Positions 57,216-64,000 of a DNA stretch of 64,000 nucleotides are shown here, in pieces. The notes beneath the pieces are model-generated. The model worked only from the letters and a program-made list of their open reading frames with translations, searched no databases and had not been told where the DNA came from. Numbering within the stretch: position 1 is the first letter of the stretch; every line of letters begins with the position of its first letter. Both the position numbers and the translations under genes were made by a program. The DNA comes from Panicum virgatum. Its lineage: Eukaryota > Streptophyta > Magnoliopsida > Poales > Poaceae. The DNA lies in NCBI RefSeq assembly GCF_016808335.1, contig NC_053150.1:29716030-29780029 (forward strand). The letters are read 5' to 3'.

Positions 57216-57433
57216 TACTTTTTCCGCTGCATTACTCTGAGATATATGAAATGTTCTGTGTTGTAATCTCTGGGCTCACCTTCGTGTGAGTATTGTCTGC
57301 TGATCCTGGAATTGCGTGGCTTTTATCGAGGCTTCACTCGAGGAACTACCAGTGAGTGCCAATTTGGGTCAGAGTTGCTTAGCAACAAAGATCAATGCAC
57401 CCGGGCCCAGTAGTTTTGGGTGGTTCCGCCACA

Positions 57434-59571
57434 CTAATGGCATCATTTTACTCCAAAATATTTGCTTGCTTTTAGGGTACATTTCTCCCCCTTTGTCATC
57501 AAACACCTAAAAGCTTCATAACCACTACCAACAAGAAGTATTAGTAGCAAAAAGAAATTCACTAGTGATAGAGTGTTATACCAACTAAATCCGGCATATC
57601 TCCCTTTGTTTGAACAAGCTCCCCCTTTTTCAAAACTTGTGGCACCTCCTATCTTGACATCCTTTGTGATACCAATTGTGACTTGTAGGGGTAGTGTTCA
57701 AAAGAAATTGAACTCATGGAGATAGCTCTAGATGACTAGCCATGCCTCCCTATATCATTTATCTCTTTAACCTTTGGGAGTTATGGCTTGGTCTTCTTCC
57801 CTTGTCCAATCTTTCTTGATCAATTGATACCAATTGTAAGGTTAATTGCAATGTGCATCATCCTGATATCGAAGGATTGAGTGCATTACCATATGGACAA
57901 AAGGAGTGTGACTACAGCAAATATCACTTTGAAAGCATGTTAGTCACAAAAACACAAGCTATAGAGTTAGCTCCCTCTAAATGTGTGCAATAATGTTTGT
58001 ATCACCTAACCAAATGTATGCACTTGTATTTCACATGATGGGGATCAAACTCTACAACTTGAAAAACATGACACCAAATGAATACCAAGAAATAGGATTG
58101 ATACCACTTGTAGACCTTGGTATTTTCTTTCAAAAATATGTGTCATGGAGAAGCAACGGTTTTCGCCCATGTAGGTTGCACTCATATGTAGGGGAGGGGA
58201 ATTTGGGTCACTAATCTTTAATCCACAACTTGGCTTTCCTTTATCTTTGCATGATGCATCCCAAACCTTGCCAAGCCTCCAAATTCCCCGTGACTTGGAT
58301 GCTTACCACCATCCAATGATGGCTTGGCCTCCCCCTAAAACCATGATTCCCTCTTTGATTCTCCCTCATGACTTGATTCACTTAGGTATTTCTCCCCCTT
58401 TGGGATATGCTTCCTCTCCTTGAGAAAATACCTTGCTTTGATCCACATTTCTCCCTTTTGGAATCAAATCACTTAAAAGGTCTTCCTCCTAAAAAGGTAT
58501 TGCAAAACAATATAGCTCAAAAGAAGATTAGTAACCTAGGGAGTTAGTTCCATGACTCATGATCCAATTGTATGATATCAATGAAGATATCGATTGAGAA
58601 TTTACTATGGTGGATCACAAAATCACGAAACTAGCATGACATGAGCTAAGCTTTCCACAAGTATGTGCACAAAATGATAATGTGAAAATCAAGTGCACAA
58701 CTAGATGTTATGACTAGAAAGCTTAGATCATATCATGCACGGAGGAAGCTCTAAAAAGGATAAGAAATTGGCAAATATACCAATTGAATGAGTTTAGAAC
58801 CTAGCATACCTCCGGGGGTACAACTTAGTTTACCTTGCATGTACCAAATTGAAAGTGACTTGCAACCAATTGAAAGTCTTTGAAAGAAGAGTACTTGGTA
58901 CACCAAGGTTAAGCAATTGTATGAGCACATAGCCTATGAACTTAGATATGAGTATTTAAGTTCAATAAAGCATGGCTCAATATGCATGAAAGCACAAAAT
59001 CTAATCACTCTTATAGAGTTATTTGTTCACATTGATCGTGAATAACATTCTCTTAGAGTGTTAACTCCACGTGAGACTACAAAAGATAAACCAGCAAACA
59101 CATTAGTCTCAAAATCACAACCTATAAAGTGAACTCCTCCTAAATGTGTGCATTTAGTGTTTGAATCACCAAGCAAATGTATGCACATTGATTTTGACAC
59201 AATTGGGAAGTTTACCCTATAGCTTGTGTTCATGGTACACATATGAAATACATACCTCATGAAGTCCATGTACCATGAAAGGTAACCTTGTGTACCTTTC
59301 TACACACTTATCAAACCATGTAGGTTACTCATGGGTTAGAGTCATGGCACAAGCAACCCACCATATATAACACTAGGAGATGCAAAACAAGCAAACATCC
59401 TAGCAAAAGCAATGGAGCTACATGATGCTTGAATTGAAATCTAGCTACCATTACCTTATGGGGGACTTGGGTAACAAATGTCCAAGTTGTGAGCTTAGCT
59501 TGTTTTGGCTTGAACCTTCACTTTAACTTATAAGCTAAGCATCCAAATCCCTCTTTGCACTTGTTTGGTGC
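57434..59571 (-). mobile_element. Non-coding internal region of SIRE-type element
   Basis: Downstream of gag on the minus strand; no protease, integrase or RT motif in any frame. It contains a diverged internal duplication (57940-58080 resembles 59095-59240, both with CTAAATGTGTGCA and CAAATGTATGCAC) and a 17-base copy of the PBS/LTR junction (57825-57841). The 3' LTR is missing; E2 abuts at 57433. Confidence 0.7.
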
Positions 59572-61488
59572 CTAAGTCTTAGGAACCCAAACTTTTTGAG
59601 AGCCATCCATGGTATGAATAATATCCTTGGGCACCCAAATAGGTCGGTTCCATCCATATGTTCTCCACCCCATGACATGAGCCACCACCTTGCCATTCTT
59701 CTTCTTTTCAAGTATGTAGTGGTTGCTCTTTTGCTTGTTCTTGTCGGTGGGCTTGGTGTACATGTAGGACGCCTTCAAGTATGGGCATGTGTTTTTCTTG
59801 ATCTCCTTAGCCTTCTTGTTCTTGTTCAAGTTCTTGGGCTTGCTATTTTCTTTGCCCTCTTTCTCCTTGCATTGGTAGGACTTGTGGCCTTCTTTGTGAC
59901 ACTTGAAGCAAGTCACGGTTTCTCCCTTCTCAAGCTTTTTCACGCCCGCGGAGGTGTTATCTTGAGAAGGTTGGACTTGCTCTTGAGTGTACTTTCCTTT
60001 GGGCCGCCTCAAGTCCGTCATTAGCCTTTCTACCTCTTGTTTAAGCTCATCATTTTCCTTCGCAATGAGATCATCACATGTTTCTACAATCACATTCTCA
60101 TTGCAAGGGGTTAGATCACAAGAGGTAGACGCATCTACCTTGTCAAAAGAGATAGCACAAGAAATATTGCAAGGAAATGATTTATCCGATGATGATTCAC
60201 TTTTAGACTCAAGACTCTCATATTTCATTTTAAGTTCTTTATGCTCATTGTCTAACAAATTGAATTTGTTTAGCAAGTTCTCATATCTTGAGACAAATGA
60301 AGCATGAAGTTTTTCTTTACTCTTGAGAGCTTTGATTTCTTCATTTTGTTTAGTGAGATATTCTTGTTGATTATGGAGGAGTGTCATCATCTCACAAATT
60401 TCATTGGTTTCAACATCGGATTCATCATTGGAGGAGTTATCACTTACATCGTTATTACCTAGTGCCATAAGACACATGGGAGGTGGTGATAATCTCTGAG
60501 GACGATGGGTGGTGGAGCTCTTGGAATTTTTCTTGTGACTTGAGCTTTCACCACTTTTCTTGGGCTTGTGGATGGTGGAGAGAGCTTGGCCTCTTGACTC
60601 GTTCTTTTTCTTCGCCATCTTCTCCATCCCAACCGCACTTCCTCTAATGAGTGTTTTGTACCCAAGCTCATAGAGCTCATGTACATGCTCAGCAATCTTG
60701 CGGTGATGGTATAGCACGATCCTTGGATATTCTTCATCACTTGAACTTGATTCATCATCACTATCTTCCTCATCCTCTTCTTCTTGTTCACTTGAGCTTG
60801 ATGAGTCTTGTCGCATTGGTTGGTGCTTGCATGAGTGCTTGGCGGCGAGACTCTTTTTGCTTGAAGAGGAGGTGGACTCTTGCTCTTTCTTCTTTGTCAT
60901 CCCTATACTATATTCATGGGCAATGATTTGATTGATGACTTGGTTGGGTGTAAGCTTGACCAAGTCTTCCTTTTGCAAGAGTGTGTTGATGATGTCATAA
61001 TCGGGCTTGCGAAGGCTTCGGAGAATCTTGCGATTGATTTCTTCATCTTTCACTTGATTGAGACCTAAGGCATTAATTTCATTGACAAGAGTATTTAATC
61101 GTGAGTACATGTCATGAGCATTTTCATTTGGAAGTTGCTTAAAGCTACTAAGCTCATCGCCGAGAATATGATATTTTTGATTGGCAACATCCTTTGTGCC
61201 CTCATGATTCTCGACAATTTGCTTCCATAGCTTATGAGCATTTTCATTAGCAAAAACACGATTAAACACACTATCACATAGAGAAGACAATAGAATTGAT
61301 TTTGCAATGGCATCATATTGTCTCTCGGCCTTATTCTCATTTTTCATGCCTACTTCGGTGACACGCCAAACATCAAGCCCACGGGCTTGGAGATGTGCTT
61401 GCATAAGCACTTTCCATCGTGGAAAACCCGTGCCATCGAAAAACGGAGCCCTATCGGTACTCATCCCTTCCCCGGACATAATACTCAC
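59572..61488 (-). CDS. SIRE/Maximus-type copia Gag, intact
   Basis: 638 codons without interruption. The N-terminal about 210 residues are a UBN2-type capsid region (APFFDGTGFPRWKVLMQAHL, YDAIAKSILLSSLCDSVFNR, LPNENAHDMYSRLNTLVNEI). Then Lys/Ser/Glu-rich low-complexity sequence, a coiled-coil stretch (about 370-420), zinc knuckle CFKCHKEGHKSYQC (about 525-538) and a tail ending DGSQKVWVPKT. Chosen start MSIMSGEG at 61488; a second Met lies three codons later. The gene sits 100 bases inside the PBS, but pol is absent, so the element could only move with enzymes from an autonomous relative. Gag would build the particle and bind RNA. Openness suggests recent activity. Confidence 0.92.
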   Translation of the reverse strand: MSIMSGEGMSTDRAPFFDGTGFPRWKVLMQAHLQARGLDVWRVTEVGMKNENKAERQYDAIAKSILLSSLCDSVFNRVFANENAHKLWKQIVENHEGTKDVANQKYHILGDELSSFKQLPNENAHDMYSRLNTLVNEINALGLNQVKDEEINRKILRSLRKPDYDIINTLLQKEDLVKLTPNQVINQIIAHEYSIGMTKKKEQESTSSSSKKSLAAKHSCKHQPMRQDSSSSSEQEEEDEEDSDDESSSSDEEYPRIVLYHHRKIAEHVHELYELGYKTLIRGSAVGMEKMAKKKNESRGQALSTIHKPKKSGESSSHKKNSKSSTTHRPQRLSPPPMCLMALGNNDVSDNSSNDESDVETNEICEMMTLLHNQQEYLTKQNEEIKALKSKEKLHASFVSRYENLLNKFNLLDNEHKELKMKYESLESKSESSSDKSFPCNISCAISFDKVDASTSCDLTPCNENVIVETCDDLIAKENDELKQEVERLMTDLRRPKGKYTQEQVQPSQDNTSAGVKKLEKGETVTCFKCHKEGHKSYQCKEKEGKENSKPKNLNKNKKAKEIKKNTCPYLKASYMYTKPTDKNKQKSNHYILEKKKNGKVVAHVMGWRTYGWNRPIWVPKDIIHTMDGSQKVWVPKT

Positions 61489-61571
61489 TCGACGGTGAAG
61501 TCGACGGGTCTCTTACGAGCTTTCTCACAAATTTACCAATAGAATTGGCTAATCCTCGTAAAAGGTGTGAG

Positions 61572-61588
61572 ACCAGGCTCTGATACCA
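61572..61588 (-). other. Primer binding site of SIRE-type element
   Basis: TGGTATCAGAGCCTGGT on the minus strand, two bases from the LTR; matches the initiator-Met tRNA 3' end. Confidence 0.88.
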
Positions 61589-61590
61589 AT

Positions 61591-62994
61591 TGTAAGGATC
61601 ACTGGGGTGTCCGACCCTAGAGGGGGAGGGGGTGAATAGGGTCGCTAATCGCTTTTTGTCCTAGGGCTCAAACTACTTGCATAAGATAAACCTAACACAT
61701 CCTACACATGCTAGTTATGACTAAGGTTTATCTATGCTACTCTCTACTTACCCCTAAAAACATGCAACCTATAGCCAATCCTAATCAAACTAACTAGGAA
61801 AGTAAAGGCATGCAAGATATAGTAAATGCGGAAGCGTAATATGATAAGTAAAGAGGTAAGTGCAAGAGGGATGCAAACTCCCAAGTAGATACGGTCATGT
61901 AACGTGGTTCGGCACAAACGCCTACATCACGGGACATCGAGGCTCTTCCGATCACATCTTGCACTACGCCACCATGGCGATGCCGGCAAGCAAAGGCAAG
62001 TGCCCACAAGACACTAAGTCTCGTGCACCGCCACCGTCTCTCTCGGTCACCCGGCCGAAATCCACTACGGAGCTTCTCCACCAAGGAGGGGGCCTCCTCT
62101 TCCCCCGCACAAAGTGTCGTTGCCACTCCACACCAAGACGGAGGGTCACACGACGGATCACAAGTTGGTTGCCGCAGCAAGACTTGTCTCAAGGGAGCTC
62201 TCGTAAGAACTAATCCCTATTACAAGCACTAAGCACTCTCACAAGTGTGCTTAAGCCTATATGATGTACAATGAAACTCTATGGTGGTTGGAGATGATCT
62301 TTGGCTCTTGTATACTTCCTTGGTCTCCAGCACTCTCAAATGAGCCATGGGGTGGCATATATATAGCCCACACACCCCAAACTAGCCGTTGGAAAAAGGC
62401 TGACAAAAACTGCTATCATCGGTTAAACCGATGCTCCCATTTTTGTCATCACCGGTTTAACCGGTGAGTGCATTTTCCAACTAGCCGTTATACTTCAACG
62501 GCTACCTCAATCGACCGACGTAATCAACCGATGCAGCGTCGGTTTAACCGGTGAGTGTAGTTGCTGAAAAACTAACTCTCTGGGCAACTGCACCGTCGTT
62601 CACCAATATCTAATCGTCGGTTTAACCGGTGTATAGAATTTCCTCTGTCTTCATCTGTCAATGCACCGACGTATGCAATTTCTTTAGCGTCGGTTAATCC
62701 GGTGTAAAACCCTAGCCCACAGACCTTCTCTGTGATTGCACCGGTGAGTTCATTTTGTCCTACGTCGGTTTAACCGATGATAGCAAAATACCTCAATCCT
62801 TGTCCCTTGGACCGAAGAGCTTTCAGGGCGCTGCCCTGAGACCCGCGAGGTAGCGGAACCCCCGTAGGGGCGGCCCTTCGGGCGTTGCTACGCCTCTCTT
62901 CTCTTTGTCATCACTTGAACCTAAAAGCCTGAGAATAGTCATCTTAACAATCACATTAGTCCAAGTGTTGTGTGTGTCATCAATCGCCAAAACA
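61591..62994 (-). mobile_element. 5' LTR of SIRE-type element (1404 bp)
   Basis: In element orientation TGTTTTGGCGATTGATGAC to GTGATCCTTACA. Includes a GC-rich conserved block (about 62822-62895), a palindromic repeat array, TATATATA near 62360 and a C-rich end (CTATTCACCCCCTCCCCCTC). The right flank TTATA leads into a gypsy gag. The LTR at 21057-34703 is a diverged relative. Confidence 0.9.
62417..62779. repeat. Array of six GGTTTAACC palindromes in copia LTR
   Basis: 17-base units at 62417, 62450, 62537, 62615, 62688 and 62763, each C-A/G-T/C-CGG-T/TTAACC-GRTG-like and self-complementary or nearly so. Four of the five intervals are 72-88 bases. Confidence 0.8.
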
Positions 62995-63015
62995 TTATAT
63001 TGAAATATGGCATGA

Positions 63016-64000
63016 GAGGCCATTTTTGCTATAGCAGCCCCTGGCGCAGGAGGACCGCAAAATGAGCACAGACATGACCATCTCAAAGAACAGGAAGTGA
63101 ACCAGAACGAAGGAGGGAACCAAGGAGAAGTGCCACTGCCACCACCTCCACCTGTCGGAGACATGGCACATGCGATAAACAATCAGACCCTCATACTGGA
63201 AGCCCTGGCCAATGCCCTCATCAATAAGTGGCCACGAGAGCAGACCATGAATGACAAGCTGACAGCTTTCCTGAGAACCAAGCCACCCACCTTTGATGGA
63301 TCCAGCAACCCCTTGGAGGCAGATGATTGGCTGCGTGTGATCGAAAGGAAGCTCGAGCCATTCGAATGCCAAGACCGAGACAAAGTTCTTCTGGCAACAC
63401 ACCAACTCACCGGAACTGCCTTAGCTTGGTGGGAGAATTACTGTGCCACTGCCGAAGATGACACCACCATCACTTGGAATGAATTTATGAAAGAGTTCCG
63501 CCGCTACCATATCCCTGCAGCCACCTTAAAGCGCATGGTGGATGAGTTCCACGCACTGCAGCAAGGGAGCATGTCTGTGGAAGAATACACCTACCAGTTC
63601 ATAGAACTTGCCCGCTATGCACCAGAGGAAGTGGATAAGGATGAAAAGAAGCTAGACATGTTCAAGAAGAGATTAAGCCCAGAACTCCGGACCTTGCTTA
63701 CCCCTCAGATATACCTGGACTTCAATACTCTGATGAACATGGCCATTCTCACAGAAAGGGCCAAAGCTAAAGAAAGGAATGAAAACAAGCGTAAGTTCCT
63801 GGAAAGCATGGCCCGCCAGCAGGATCGCTTCCAGAAACCAAGAAGCTCCAGCTATACTGCACCAGGATCTCAGGCCCCAATGCAGTATAGGACCCAGTCT
63901 CAAGTGACAGGCCCCCAGGCCCCTAACACACAGTTCAGGAACCAGAACACCATGAAAGCCCCGCAGAACAATGCCAGCCAAGTCACCACTAACAACAACA
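63016..64000 (+). CDS. Ty3/gypsy gag, open, cut at both ends
   Basis: Frame with codons starting at 63016 stays open to the window end; a candidate ATG is at 63163, but sequence before it (acidic, then a PPPPPP run) already reads as protein. Retrotrans_gag landmarks: LRTKPPTFDGSSNPLEADDW, ALAWWENYC, FMKEFRRYHIPAATLKRMV, HALQQGSMSVEEYTYQF, ELARYAPEEVDKDEKK, then a Gln/Asn-rich linker expected to precede a zinc knuckle beyond the edge. No intron at the site where family A gag has one. The 5' side is cut by the SIRE-type LTR at 62994 (flank TTATA), so that element inserted at or near the start of this gag. No stop seen; whether pol is intact cannot be judged. Confidence 0.88.

Larger units (their letters stand above)
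53043..57433 (+). mobile_element. 3' LTR of E2 (4391 bp)
   Basis: TGTGACACCTCAGG to TTCCGCCACA. Very long for a plant Ty3 element. U3 about 0.8 kb; TATA box 53822-53828; GC-rich transcribed block to 54264 ending AACCAGG|GTAGGT; AT-rich intron-like 54265-55846; small exon; GC-AG intron; hairpin; terminal exon; poly(A) signal 57210. Most of the LTR would be R. The right flank CTAAT leads into SIRE-type sequence. The C-rich ORFs at 53418-54311 have no recognisable product. Confidence 0.9.

Noticed and set aside
59572..61488. Env-like or host cytoskeletal protein (coiled coil, Ser/Glu-rich)
   Set aside because: The N-terminal UBN2-type region, zinc knuckle and position just after the PBS identify it as copia Gag.
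62261..62467. Host or organellar gene fragments in the copia LTR
   Set aside because: Both this copy and the LTR at 21057 contain the same sequence, so it belongs to the LTR.
62417..62779. CRISPR-like array of spaced palindromic repeats
   Set aside because: Units are only 17 bases, spacing is irregular, they sit inside an LTR next to a PBS in a plant genome, and no cas genes exist.
1..64000. tRNA or rRNA genes
   Set aside because: The only tRNA-like matches are the 12-17 base PBS complements next to LTRs; no cloverleaf or rRNA segment was seen.

Overview
The window is eukaryotic plant DNA, almost certainly from a large grass genome. I see no host gene, rRNA, tRNA or organelle segment. Essentially all 64 kb is LTR retrotransposon sequence in a nested stack: Ty3/gypsy chromoviruses of the Tekay/Del type (Pol with a C-terminal chromodomain), one Ty3 element of the Tat/Grande type, and Ty1/copia elements of the SIRE/Maximus type. 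All family assignments rest on protein motifs, PBS/PPT/LTR landmarks and comparison of copies inside the window. Names such as family A, B, E2, E3 and T are local labels.

Layout. 1-1872: end of a plus-strand family A LTR (A0), inserted into the 3' LTR (1873-4119) of a minus-strand family A element A1 (gag-pol 4156-8706, 5' LTR 9278-12795). A1 sits in the RT gene of T, a decayed plus-strand Tat/Grande-like element (12796-19268), which carries a multi-exon antisense gene downstream of pol. E3, a plus-strand Tekay-like element, starts at 19269 inside that antisense gene. Its 5' LTR is split three ways (19269-21056, 34704-36002, 41787-42015) by a SIRE-type solo LTR (21057-34703) and by element B (36003-41786, TSD TAGGG). 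The solo LTR is itself broken by A2 (21737-34646), a minus-strand family A element in an LTR-internal-LTR-partial-internal arrangement. E3 resumes with two paralogous accessory ORFs (42156-43922). A truncated family A LTR (44121-44426) abuts E2 (44427-57433), a plus-strand Tekay-like element with an accessory ORF, gag, pol and a 4.4-kb LTR. Then come a minus-strand non-autonomous SIRE-type element (57434-62994) with an intact Gag but no pol, and the gag of another plus-strand gypsy element, cut by the window edge (63016-64000).

Two systems look least explained. (1) The long LTRs (about 2.9-4.4 kb) of three different Tekay-type families share a gene-like layout: a TATA-like promoter in a GC-rich block, short introns, an acidic Q/E/Y-rich small exon, a roughly 1-kb GC-AG intron, a conserved hairpin before the last 3' splice site, a short terminal exon with a stop, and a poly(A) signal. 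Both intron phases around the small exon agree between families, and some substitutions are synonymous; no conserved AUG was found. (2) A family of about 295-residue accessory proteins lies between PBS and gag in E3 (two tandem copies) and E2, with a conserved N-terminal block that may have a dsRNA-binding-like fold, followed by a helical region.

Most coding regions are broken by frameshifts or stops. Many stops are TAG replacing CAG, as expected from deamination of methylated CHG sites in silenced plant transposons. Exceptions are the SIRE-type Gag and the edge gag, which are open.
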